11,126 bases of DNA. It comes from JBDIAR01 sp039812545. Its GTDB lineage: Bacteria > Actinomycetota > Actinomycetes > Actinomycetales > Dermatophilaceae. The stretch is taken from assembly GCA_039812545.1 (NCBI GenBank), contig JBDIAR010000116.1:1-11126 (forward strand), given 5' to 3'. Shown here one piece after another: positions 1-6,057 of this stretch (positions are counted from its first letter, which is position 1; each line of letters begins with the position of its first letter). The notes under the pieces are model-generated. The model was not told the origin of the DNA and did no database searches. It was given only the letters and a program-made list of their open reading frames with translations. The position numbers were made by a program, and so were the translations under genes.

Positions 1-70
1 GCCCGATCGGGCGATCTTGGACAACGGACGACGGATCCGGACCCGAGAATCGCCCGATCGGGCGATTTTG
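1..70. repeat. Direct repeat of a palindromic element, two copies
   Basis: Bases 1-19 and 52-70 match at 18 of 19 positions (GCCCGATCGGGCGAT, then CTTG or TTTG). The left copy lies at the window edge, so its full extent is unknown. Each copy contains the palindrome GCCCGATCGGGC, and the copies start 51 bp apart. They may be paired binding sites or tandem hairpins at the end of an upstream gene outside the window. Confidence 0.7.
48..69 (+). terminator. Possible hairpin terminator or operator palindrome
   Basis: Bases 48-67 form a perfect 20-bp palindrome (AATCGCCCGA followed by its reverse complement). As RNA it can fold into an 8-bp stem with a GATC loop. Downstream on the plus strand it runs into TTTT at 66-69, a short U tract like that of a weak intrinsic terminator. 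Because it is a perfect palindrome and is repeated at the window edge, a protein-binding site fits equally well. Confidence 0.4.
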
Positions 71-134
71 TCGGAAGGCGGGTGGCGGCGGGACGTGAGA
101 GCCGGCGCCCGTTCGGGTGGACGGTATGCCGGGT

Positions 135-140
135 GGGAGG
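135..140 (+). promoter_or_regulatory. Ribosome-binding site that decides the HAD start
   Basis: GGGAGG lies 9 nt before GTG at 150. It abuts the alternative ATG at 141, which is too close for initiation, and it lies downstream of the candidates at 117 and 126. This favours GTG 150 as the start. Confidence 0.55.
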
Positions 141-149
141 ATGGGCGTC

Positions 150-755
150 GTGCGCGCGATCCTGTTCGACTGCTTCGGCGTCTTCGCCCGAACCCAGTCC
201 CCCGCCGGCCAGGCTCTCATCGAATCCGCCGCCGGCGTCACGGACCAAACCCGGGCCGCCTTCTGGCGCGCCTTCTTGCGGCGCCGCCACGACTACGACG
301 CGGGCCGGATCGACAAGACCGAGTACTGGACCCAGGTGGCCGCCGACGCCGGCCTGCCCTTCACGCCGTCGACCGTGCGGGCCGCGCACTACGCCGACCT
401 CGCGAGTTGGGCCGGGGTGGACGACACGATGACCGGATACCTCGCCGACCTGCACGACCGCGGCCACCGGATCGGCCTGCTGTCCAATGTCCCCCACGAG
501 TTGACCGAACTCATCGATCAGGCGCCGTGGATCCGCTACTTCGACTCGATCACCTTGTCCTGCCGGATCGGCCACGCCAAACCCGAACCCGAGGCCTTCA
601 CGATGGCCGTTTCCGCACTCGGCACCGACCCCTCCCGGACGCTCTTCTTCGACGACTCCGCCCCCAATGTCGCCGCGGCCGCGGCGGCCGGCCTGGATGC
701 CCACGTCTTCGTCGACGCCGCCGGGGCCCGGGTGGTCATCGACGCAGCCGACTGA
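150..755 (+). CDS. HAD-superfamily hydrolase (subfamily IA)
   Basis: A 201-aa haloacid-dehalogenase-like hydrolase, probably a cytosolic phosphatase acting on a small phosphorylated metabolite; the substrate cannot be told. All four HAD motifs are visible: motif I FDCFGV with nucleophile Asp7, motif II LLSN with Ser112, motif III HAKPEP with Lys144, and motif IV FFDDSAPN with Asp168/Asp169. A helical cap lies between motifs I and II. The second motif I residue, usually the acid/base Asp of phosphatases (DxD), is Phe here, as in the DxxG variants of dehalogenases and in YihX-like or epoxide-hydrolase N-domain proteins; phosphatase activity is therefore an inference. GTG 150 is chosen for its GGGAGG site; ATG 141, ATG 126 and GTG 117 are in-frame alternatives. 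The lipid kinase starts 22 nt downstream on the same strand. Confidence 0.88.
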   Translation: MRAILFDCFGVFARTQSPAGQALIESAAGVTDQTRAAFWRAFLRRRHDYDAGRIDKTEYWTQVAADAGLPFTPSTVRAAHYADLASWAGVDDTMTGYLADLHDRGHRIGLLSNVPHELTELIDQAPWIRYFDSITLSCRIGHAKPEPEAFTMAVSALGTDPSRTLFFDDSAPNVAAAAAAGLDAHVFVDAAGARVVIDAAD

Positions 756-765
756 CCACGTCGCA

Positions 766-771
766 TACGCT
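766..771 (+). promoter_or_regulatory. Candidate -10 element for a leaderless lipid-kinase mRNA
   Basis: TACGCT fits TANNNT and ends 6 nt before GTG 778, so transcription could begin at the start codon. No Shine-Dalgarno sequence precedes the GTG, which fits. No good -35 is visible at the right distance. It overlaps a GCATAC word at 763-768. Confidence 0.4.
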
Positions 772-777
772 GCCAAC

Positions 778-1884
778 GTGCCGGAACAGCTGTGGTGGAT
801 CGTCGCGGTCCTGATCGTCCTCGCCGCGACCGCAGCCGGCCTGTGGACCGTCGTCGATCGTCGCCGACCGAGCGCCCGCTACGGCGCCCTCACCTCGCCC
901 AGCCGCAAACGCCCGCCGCGCCGCGCCTTCCGTCCCGACGGCGAGTCCGAACCCGAGTCGCCGCGCAAGGTCGCCGCGTTCGTCGTCAACCCGACGAAGG
1001 TCTCGGACCTGACCGACCTGCGCGTTCGTCTGACGGACGTATGCCGGGAGTCCGGTTGGGCCGAGCCGCTGCTGTTCGAGACGACCCCGGCCGACCCCGG
1101 GGGTGCGGGAGCCCGCTCGGCGGTCGCCGCCGGTGCGGACGTCGTGGTCGCAGTCGGCGGTGACGGGACGACGCGGTCCGTCGCCGAGGCACTGGCCGAC
1201 GGTCCCACGCCGATGGCCGTGGTCCCCCTCGGGACGACGAACCTGTTCGCCCGCAATCTCGACATCCCCACCGACTCGCTGGCCTCGATGGTCCGGGTCG
1301 CACTCACCGGCGCCAGTCGCCGGGTGGACCTCGGCACGCTGACCCTCGACGTCTCCGGAGAGGACCAACGTCCGGGCGAACACACCTTCCTGGTGATGGC
1401 CGGCCTCGGCGTGGACGGGGAGGTCATGGCGACGACGAGCGAACGCGCGAAGGCCCGGATCGGCTGGTCGGCATACGTGCTCAACGGGTTGACCCGCGTG
1501 ACGAAACAGGGCTTCAAGGCACGGATCACGACCGACGAACAGCCCGAGTTCACCCGGCGCACACGCAGCATCCTCGTGGGCAATTGCGGGCGGCTGACCG
1601 GCGGCATCGTCCTGATGCCGGATGCCCGGGTCGACGACGGGACGCTGGACGCGGCGATCATCTCGCCCCGGGGCCCGGTGGGGTGGGCCGGCGTGGTCGC
1701 CCAGACCGCGACCAAACGGCATTTCGGCCACGCCCGGGTGGAAATCGTGCGGTGTACCCGGATTTCGATCCGGGCCAGCCGGCCGACGGAGGTCCAGGTC
1801 GACGGCGACCACCTCGGCTCGGCCCGGACGGTGACGATGACAGTCCGGCCGCGGGCGCTGTCCGTGCGGGTTCCGCTGGCGTGA
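778..1884 (+). CDS. Diacylglycerol kinase-family lipid kinase, membrane-anchored
   Basis: A 368-aa protein of the DAGK catalytic-domain family (YegS/DgkB/BmrU-like), which transfers ATP phosphate to a lipid such as diacylglycerol or a related lipid alcohol. From GTG 778, residues 5-26 form one hydrophobic helix (LWWIVAVLIVLAATAAGLW), followed by a basic, Pro-rich linker to about residue 63. The kinase domain begins at VAAFVVNPTK (65-74). The nucleotide-binding GGDGT is at 127-131 and LGTTNLFARN at 151-160. A DDGTLD motif and a C-terminal VQVDGD typical of the family follow. The helix should anchor the enzyme at the inner face of the membrane beside its substrate. It lies 22 nt after the HAD gene and 18 nt before the ThpR gene, so the three may be co-transcribed, although a promoter of its own is also possible. 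Lipid specificity cannot be read. Confidence 0.9.
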   Translation: MPEQLWWIVAVLIVLAATAAGLWTVVDRRRPSARYGALTSPSRKRPPRRAFRPDGESEPESPRKVAAFVVNPTKVSDLTDLRVRLTDVCRESGWAEPLLFETTPADPGGAGARSAVAAGADVVVAVGGDGTTRSVAEALADGPTPMAVVPLGTTNLFARNLDIPTDSLASMVRVALTGASRRVDLGTLTLDVSGEDQRPGEHTFLVMAGLGVDGEVMATTSERAKARIGWSAYVLNGLTRVTKQGFKARITTDEQPEFTRRTRSILVGNCGRLTGGIVLMPDARVDDGTLDAAIISPRGPVGWAGVVAQTATKRHFGHARVEIVRCTRISIRASRPTEVQVDGDHLGSARTVTMTVRPRALSVRVPLA

Positions 1885-1902
1885 GCAAATCGTGAGGGCA
1901 AC

Positions 1903-2508
1903 ATGAGTGGCGGGCAACGGATGTTCGTGGCGGTGATCCCGCCGGAGGACGTGATCGCGGACCTGGAGGCGTTCGTCGAACCGCGCCGGGACGCCGATCC
2001 GCGCCTGCGGTGGGTCGATCCGGAGCACTGGCATGTCACGCTGGCCTTCCTGCCGGCGGTCCACCATCGCAGCCTGGACGACCTGGAGGAACGCCTCGAT
2101 CTGGTTGCGGCACAACGTGACCCGATGGAACTGTGGCTCCACGACGCCGGCGCCTTCCCCGACGCCGCGCAGGCCAAGGCGCTGTGGCTCGGGGTTCGGG
2201 GGGCGGTAGACGACCGCTCCGACACCGAAGCGGCCCGATCGACGGGTTTGGCGGCCCTGGCCCGCGCCACCCGAGCCGCGGCCAACAATGCCGGCACCGC
2301 GGTCGACGGCCAGCGCTTTCACCCGCATCTGACCCTGGCCCGGACCCGCCCCGCCTTCGACGTCACCAGGTGGCTGCAAATCCTCGGCACGTATGCCGGT
2401 CCGTCCTGGTTCGCCGACGAGGTGGTGCTCATCGCCTCGCACCTGGGTCAGGGCCGCGGTGGTCGACCCCGGTACGAGCGGTACGCGAGTTTCCCGCTGG
2501 GACGCTGA
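1903..2508 (+). CDS. thpR: RNA 2',3'-cyclic phosphodiesterase (2'-5' RNA ligase family)
   Basis: A 201-aa member of the 2H phosphoesterase superfamily, ThpR/LigT type, which opens 2',3'-cyclic phosphates at RNA ends; some members also join tRNA halves by a 2'-5' bond in vitro. The two hallmark HxTx motifs are present: WHVTLAF with His44/Thr46 and HPHLTLAR with His142/Thr144, spaced normally. The N-terminal RMFVAVIPP strand and the length are typical. TGAGGG at 1893-1898 precedes ATG 1903 by 4 nt; ATG 1921 (MFVAVIPP) is a reasonable alternative start nearer the family's usual N terminus. It is the last gene of the plus-strand group and converges on the hydratase gene 32 bp away. Its physiological RNA target is unknown. 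Confidence 0.92.
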   Translation: MSGGQRMFVAVIPPEDVIADLEAFVEPRRDADPRLRWVDPEHWHVTLAFLPAVHHRSLDDLEERLDLVAAQRDPMELWLHDAGAFPDAAQAKALWLGVRGAVDDRSDTEAARSTGLAALARATRAAANNAGTAVDGQRFHPHLTLARTRPAFDVTRWLQILGTYAGPSWFADEVVLIASHLGQGRGGRPRYERYASFPLGR

Positions 2509-2519
2509 ACCGGCATACC

Positions 2520-2531
2520 CGACGGGCGTCG
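2520..2531. terminator. Small hairpin between convergent genes
   Basis: CGAC-GGGC-GTCG can fold into a 4-bp stem within the 32 bp that separate the convergent stops at 2508 and 2541. There is no U tract. A GGCATAC word (2512-2518) lies beside it. This is weak evidence for a bidirectional terminator. Confidence 0.2.
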
Positions 2532-2540
2532 CGGATGGGG

Positions 2541-3449
2541 TCAGGACGCGGGCAGGTACCGGCCGGCCGCGGTCGTCCGGCCGTCCCGAGCGCGGACCAA
2601 GGTGTCCAGGGCACCGGCGGGAGCGTCGGGATCGTCCGTGGGCCGGGCGCTGACGACGATGCCGTCGTGATCGAACGCCGGAGAGACCAGCCGATAGTCG
2701 AATCGGTCGCCCGGACGGGCCGGGCCGCGCACCCGACGGGCCGCCTCGCTCATCATGATCGCCTGCAGCGGGCCGTGGACCACGAGCCCGGGGTACCCCT
2801 CGACGTCGCGGGCGTAGTCGCGGTCGTAGTGGATGCGGTGCGCGTTGTAGGTCAGGGCGGAGAACCGGAAGAGTAGCGGCGGCGGGGTGGCGAGCGCCCA
2901 ATCTCCTTCCCGCACAGGGACGTCCGCGGGCATCGGGGACGCCGTCACGGTCGGCGCGGGGCCCACGGCCGAGACCTCGTCGCGATAGACGATGTCCTGC
3001 TCCTCGCTGACCGCGACGACGCCGTCCTGGGTGTAGCGGTGGACGACGGTCACGAAGGTCATCGACCCTGAGCGGCCCTGCTTGTCGATGCTCGAGGAGA
3101 TGCTCGTATGCCGGGTCGCCGGTCGATCGAGCCGTAGCCCGGCACCCATGACGATCCGGCCGCCGGCCCACATCCGGCGTCGACCCGGCCCAGGCGGCGC
3201 CGGGATCGCATGCCGCGCGGGATGACCGTCCGGGCCGAGATCGGCGGTGGCGGGGCGTTCGAGCAGGTAGATCCACTGCCAGGCCATCGGCAGGGGTTCG
3301 CCGACGCCGAGGTCCGGCGGTGAGACGTCGATGAGGGCGGCGAGCGCGAATGCCGGTGCCGGGAGCAGGTATTCGGTGCGTTCGAGGTGCGTCGGCTGGC
3401 CATCCTCGGCGGACGTCGTTTCGGCAGAACCGGATTCGTCAGGGCGCAT
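2541..3449 (-). CDS. MaoC/FAS1-like hot-dog hydratase (acyl-CoA hydratase or dehydratase)
   Basis: A 302-aa double-hot-dog protein that probably adds water to, or removes it from, a CoA-bound enoyl or hydroxyacyl group. The N-terminal half (about 25-165) resembles the FAS1-like dehydratase domain, with LPMAWQWIYLLE at 53-64 and the MWAGGRI turn at 93-99. The C-terminal half carries the hydratase signature YNAHRIHYD (201-209), and GLVVHGPL (221-228) follows. Known relatives of this size include mesaconyl-C4-CoA and itaconyl-CoA hydratases, and the neighbouring lyase makes a substrate of that kind attractive; this is inference. The start ATG 3449 has AGGAGAG about 4-5 nt upstream and overlaps the end of the lyase gene by 11 nt, so translation is probably coupled. 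It is the last gene of the operon. Confidence 0.85.
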   Translation of the reverse strand: MRPDESGSAETTSAEDGQPTHLERTEYLLPAPAFALAALIDVSPPDLGVGEPLPMAWQWIYLLERPATADLGPDGHPARHAIPAPPGPGRRRMWAGGRIVMGAGLRLDRPATRHTSISSSIDKQGRSGSMTFVTVVHRYTQDGVVAVSEEQDIVYRDEVSAVGPAPTVTASPMPADVPVREGDWALATPPPLLFRFSALTYNAHRIHYDRDYARDVEGYPGLVVHGPLQAIMMSEAARRVRGPARPGDRFDYRLVSPAFDHDGIVVSARPTDDPDAPAGALDTLVRARDGRTTAAGRYLPAS

Positions 3450-4338
3450 CGGTCTCTCCTATTCCGGCGCCGGCCAGGATGCGCCGGGCGCGCTCCAACA
3501 CGGGTCGGTCCACCATGTGCCCGCCGATCGCCGCAGCCGCCGACGAGCCCGGTCCCACCTGGTCGAGAACCTTCGTGGCCCAAGCGAGTTCGTCGTCACC
3601 GGGGCGGAACCCCGCCTGCACCAATGGAACCTGACCGGGATGGATACACAACTTGCCGCCCAAGCCCAGCGATTTGGCATACCGGGTGTCGTCGATGACG
3701 AGCGCCTCGTCGCGGACGGCGGTCGTGACACCGTCCACGGGTTCGAGGAGGCCGGCGACTCGGGAGGCGAGGACCAGCGCCGACCTCGCGAAGAGCAGCG
3801 CCTCGCGGGTGTGGTCGGCTGCGATGTCGAGGGCGAAGTCGATGCTGCCGAACGCCATTCGCACCACGGCGGGACACCCGGCGATATCGCGGAGGTTCGC
3901 GATCCCGACCGCGCTCTCGACCAGGGCGACGATCGGGCGGCCGCCCAGGCGATCGGCGACCTCGGTCAGCGCGGCCGCCGACTCCGCCTTCGGCACCATC
4001 ACCCCGGCCAGACCGGGCAGCCCGGCGAGCGCGGCCAGGTCGTCGTCGTGCCACGTCGTGCCACCGGCGTTGACCCGCACCCAGGCGCGTCGCCCCCCGT
4101 CCACGCCGCGCGCAAGGGGGCCACCCGCAAGGGGGCCACCCGCAAGGGCCGCGGCGACACCGTCGCGCGCCGCGTCCTTGGCGGCCTCCGCGACCGCGTC
4201 CTCCAGGTCCAGGATCACCTGATCTGCGCCGGAGTCAACGGCTTTCGCGAATCTGTCGACCCGGGCCCCCGGCACGAAGAGCCAGGCCACCCCGGCCGCC
4301 ACGCCCGCCGCCGCCCCGCTCCGGCCCCCGGCCGTCAT
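3439..4338 (-). CDS. HpcH/HpaI aldolase/citrate lyase beta-like CoA-ester lyase
   Basis: A 299-aa TIM-barrel lyase of the CitE-like group, which cleaves (or forms) C-C bonds in beta-hydroxyacyl-CoA esters such as malyl-CoA or citramalyl-CoA. Visible motifs are LFVPGARVDRF (20-30), LDLEDAV (43-49), substrate-binding RVN (88-90), MVPKAES (114-120), the Mg2+-binding Glu141 in ALVESA, Asp167 in FGSIDFALD, and CIHPGQV (231-237). Residues 65-75 carry a duplicated LAGGP encoded by a 15-bp tandem DNA repeat, in a loop between the first barrel units. The ATG overlaps the dehydrogenase stop by 4 nt and the 3' end overlaps the hydratase start by 11 nt, so the three products are probably made together. 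By analogy with the Mycobacterium tuberculosis Rv2498c lyase and Pseudomonas Ccl, a citramalyl-CoA-type substrate is plausible but unproven. Confidence 0.9.
   Translation of the reverse strand: MTAGGRSGAAAGVAAGVAWLFVPGARVDRFAKAVDSGADQVILDLEDAVAEAAKDAARDGVAAALAGGPLAGGPLARGVDGGRRAWVRVNAGGTTWHDDDLAALAGLPGLAGVMVPKAESAAALTEVADRLGGRPIVALVESAVGIANLRDIAGCPAVVRMAFGSIDFALDIAADHTREALLFARSALVLASRVAGLLEPVDGVTTAVRDEALVIDDTRYAKSLGLGGKLCIHPGQVPLVQAGFRPGDDELAWATKVLDQVGPGSSAAAAIGGHMVDRPVLERARRILAGAGIGETDAP
4111..4149. repeat. 15-bp tandem repeat, 2.6 copies, inside the lyase gene
   Basis: The unit CGCAAGGGGGCCACC occupies 4111-4125 and 4126-4140 exactly, and nine further matching bases follow at 4141-4149. 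The unit is a multiple of three, so copy-number change would keep frame and simply add or remove LAGGP in the lyase. Confidence 0.9.
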
Positions 4339-5501
4339 GGCGTCACCGGGTTCTGCGCCACCAGCTGGCGGACGATGACATTGCGCTGGATCTCGTTGGT
4401 CCCCTCACCGAGGATCATCAGCGGGGCGTCCCGGAAATAGCGTTCGATGTCGAACTCGGTCGAGTAGCCGTGGCCGCCGTGGATCCGCATCGCGTTCACC
4501 GCGATCTGCAGCGCGGTCTCGGAGGCGAACAGCTTGGCCATTCCGGCCTCCAGGTCCACCCGCCGCCCCTGGTCGTAGCGCCGGGCCGCGTGAAGGACGA
4601 GCTGACGGGCCGCCGTCAGCCCCGTCGCCATGTCCGCCAGGTAATTGCCCACCGATTGATGCTGCCAGATCGGCCGGCCGAACGCCTCCCGAAGCTGGGC
4701 GTACCGCAGCGAATCCTCCAGTGCCGCGGCACCGACGCCGAGGGCCCGGGCGGCCACCTGGATCCGGCCGATCTCCAGGCCGCGCATCATCTGGGCGAAG
4801 CCCTGACCCTCCTGCGGACCGAGCAACGAACTGATCGGGGTCCGGTAGTCGAGGAAACCGACCTCGCACGCCTCCACGCCCTTGTACCCCAACTTGGGCA
4901 GGTCACGCGAGACGGTCAACCCCGGCCCGGGTTCGACGAGCAGGATGCTGACTCCGCGATGGGCCGGTTCGGCATCCGGGTCGGTCTTGCACAACAGCGC
5001 GATCAGGCCGGAGCGCCGGGCGTTGGAGATCCATGTCTTGGTGCCGTTGACGGCATACATCTCGCCCTCGCGGCGGGCGGTCGTGGTCATCGCCTGCAAA
5101 TCGCTGCCGCCGCCCGGCTCGGTCAGGGCCATCGTCGCGCGGAGCTCGCCGTTGGCCATGGCCGGCAGGTATGCCGCTCGCTGCGCGTCCGTGCCGAAGG
5201 TCAGGACCAGCTTGGCGACGACGGTGTGTCCGCCCATCGCGCCGGCCAGGCTCATCCAGCCCCGGGCGAGTTCCTCGGTGATCGCGACGTAGCACGGAGT
5301 GGACACCGCCGATCCGCCGAACTCCTCGGGGATCGCCAGCCCGAACACGCCGAGTCCCTTGAGCCCTTCGATCAGCTCCTCGGGATAGCTGTTGGCGTGC
5401 TCCAACTCCTTGACGACCGGCTTGACCTCGCGGTCGACGAAGGCGCGCACCACCTTGACCATCTCGCGTTCCTCGCCGGCCAGTTCGCTGAGGTGGTCCA
5501 T
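4335..5501 (-). CDS. Acyl-CoA dehydrogenase
   Basis: A 388-aa flavoprotein that introduces an alpha,beta double bond into an acyl-CoA and passes electrons to ETF; its length matches the family (about 380-390). The domains run in the usual order: an N-terminal helical part, the middle beta domain with MALTEPGGGSD and KTWISNA (FAD and substrate binding), and a C-terminal helical domain with REAFGRPIWQHQSV and RIHGGHGYS. The catalytic Glu lies in GEGTNEIQRNVIVRQL near the C terminus; the residue before it is Gly, not the Tyr found in many short- and medium-chain enzymes. I chose ATG 5501 (MDHLSELAG), which lies about 14 nt after TGAGGTG; GTG 5516 is an alternative. The open frame extends further upstream without family resemblance. 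It is the first gene of the coupled trio, and the following hydratase and lyase suggest a branched or dicarboxylic acyl-CoA substrate. Confidence 0.93.
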   Translation of the reverse strand: MDHLSELAGEEREMVKVVRAFVDREVKPVVKELEHANSYPEELIEGLKGLGVFGLAIPEEFGGSAVSTPCYVAITEELARGWMSLAGAMGGHTVVAKLVLTFGTDAQRAAYLPAMANGELRATMALTEPGGGSDLQAMTTTARREGEMYAVNGTKTWISNARRSGLIALLCKTDPDAEPAHRGVSILLVEPGPGLTVSRDLPKLGYKGVEACEVGFLDYRTPISSLLGPQEGQGFAQMMRGLEIGRIQVAARALGVGAAALEDSLRYAQLREAFGRPIWQHQSVGNYLADMATGLTAARQLVLHAARRYDQGRRVDLEAGMAKLFASETALQIAVNAMRIHGGHGYSTEFDIERYFRDAPLMILGEGTNEIQRNVIVRQLVAQNPVTP

Positions 5502-5553
5502 GGGTCCATCGTGCACCTCACGACCGTGCGGCGCCCCTCGCGATCGGATCCGG

Positions 5554-6018
5554 TCAGCTGAAGATCGGACGGTACGGGCTCTGCGGGTCCTCGGTGCCGA
5601 CAACGTCGGGCCGGAAGGTCGCGACGTCCATCCGGTGCGAGCCGTACACGACGTCACCGTATGCCGAGATGTGCACGACACCGCGCGCGTTGACGAGTTC
5701 CTCGGCAAGGACGTCCAATTCGGTGCCGGAGATCTCGATCCCGGCCACGTCGAAGGCGTCCCGCAGCGAGTGGACGATCGACTCGGCGGAGGTTCCGGTG
5801 GCAGCCGATCTGGCCGCCGCGGCCACCGCGGCGACATAGGCCGTCAGGCCGCCCTCGCCCAGGTCGTCCACGAACGGGTCGTTGAGGCTGATGTGCGCCG
5901 CCCGCCGGACGTGGTCGTGATGGTGGTTCGCGGTGTCGGAGGTGTCCGCCCCCGGGACCGGAAGGAGGTGGAAGGAGCGAATTTCTTTTGCACGGATAAT
6001 GCCGGTTTTAATAGTCAT
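5554..6018 (-). CDS. Unrecognised 154-aa histidine-containing protein
   Basis: I do not recognise the family. The N-terminal 20 residues (MTIKTGIIRAKEIRSFHLLP) are basic and have no signal peptide. A polar stretch follows with NHHHDH at 31-36 and a further His at 42, which could bind a metal. An Ala-rich probable helix (59-75), helical segments at about 78-112 and a strand-like VVHISAYGDVVYGSH (114-128) suggest a small soluble alpha/beta protein. The first 14 codons are about 62% A+T (ACT, ATT, AAA, GCA, AAA, GAA, ATT), quite unlike the rest of the gene and its neighbours. A -10-like CATGCT ends 5 nt before the ATG, fitting a leaderless transcript; the GAGG next to the ATG is too close to serve as a normal ribosome-binding site. 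The dehydrogenase starts 52 nt downstream, so it may lead the catabolic operon. Confidence 0.7.
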   Translation of the reverse strand: MTIKTGIIRAKEIRSFHLLPVPGADTSDTANHHHDHVRRAAHISLNDPFVDDLGEGGLTAYVAAVAAAARSAATGTSAESIVHSLRDAFDVAGIEISGTELDVLAEELVNARGVVHISAYGDVVYGSHRMDVATFRPDVVGTEDPQSPYRPIFS

Positions 6019-6023
6019 ACCTC

Positions 6024-6052
6024 AGCATGCGCCCTACCCCCGGGTAGGGCAA
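6024..6052 (-). promoter_or_regulatory. Candidate promoter of the 154-aa gene
   Basis: On the minus strand TTGCCC (6052-6047) and CATGCT (6029-6024) are separated by exactly 17 nt. The -10 ends 5 nt before the ATG at 6018, predicting initiation at or within a base or two of the A of the start codon. Confidence 0.5.
6031..6050. promoter_or_regulatory. 20-bp inverted repeat in the promoter spacer, putative operator
   Basis: Two 9-bp arms, GCCCTACCC and GGGTAGGGC, are complementary and separated by CC. The repeat fills nearly the whole interval between the -35 and -10 candidates, where a repressor or a DNA-distorting activator would act. The core TACCC-CC-GGGTA resembles the TACCCC/GGGGTA half-sites of CsoR-family copper repressors but is shorter, so the match is only suggestive. 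It could also form an mRNA hairpin at the end of pheA. Confidence 0.55.
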
Positions 6053-6057
6053 CACCC

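Larger units (their letters stand above)
1..149. other. Gene-free left flank
   Basis: I see no credible gene here. The stretch holds the palindromic direct repeat (1-70), one GTATGCC word (124-130) and a purine-rich ribosome-binding site, GGGAGG at 135-140, for the HAD gene. The open frames crossing it have no recognisable protein family and are out-of-frame readings of the HAD gene. Confidence 0.6.

Noticed and set aside
736..3276. Very long open frame on the minus strand (about 846 codons) opposite the lipid kinase and ThpR genes.
   Set aside because: The translation is Arg/Pro-rich with no recognisable domain, while the plus strand carries clear family motifs throughout; long antisense frames are expected at this G+C.
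4111..4149. Tandem repeats considered as a CRISPR remnant.
   Set aside because: Units are directly adjacent with no spacers, and this one is coding; no cas genes are present.
3331..5561. Plus-strand open frames 3331-4440 and 4470-5561 opposite the lyase and dehydrogenase.
   Set aside because: They are antisense to genes with full catalytic motifs and have low-complexity translations.
4338..5837. Upstream extension of the dehydrogenase frame to 5837, giving a 500-aa protein.
   Set aside because: The extra residues have no dehydrogenase resemblance and overlap the 154-aa gene; the family N terminus begins at ATG 5501.
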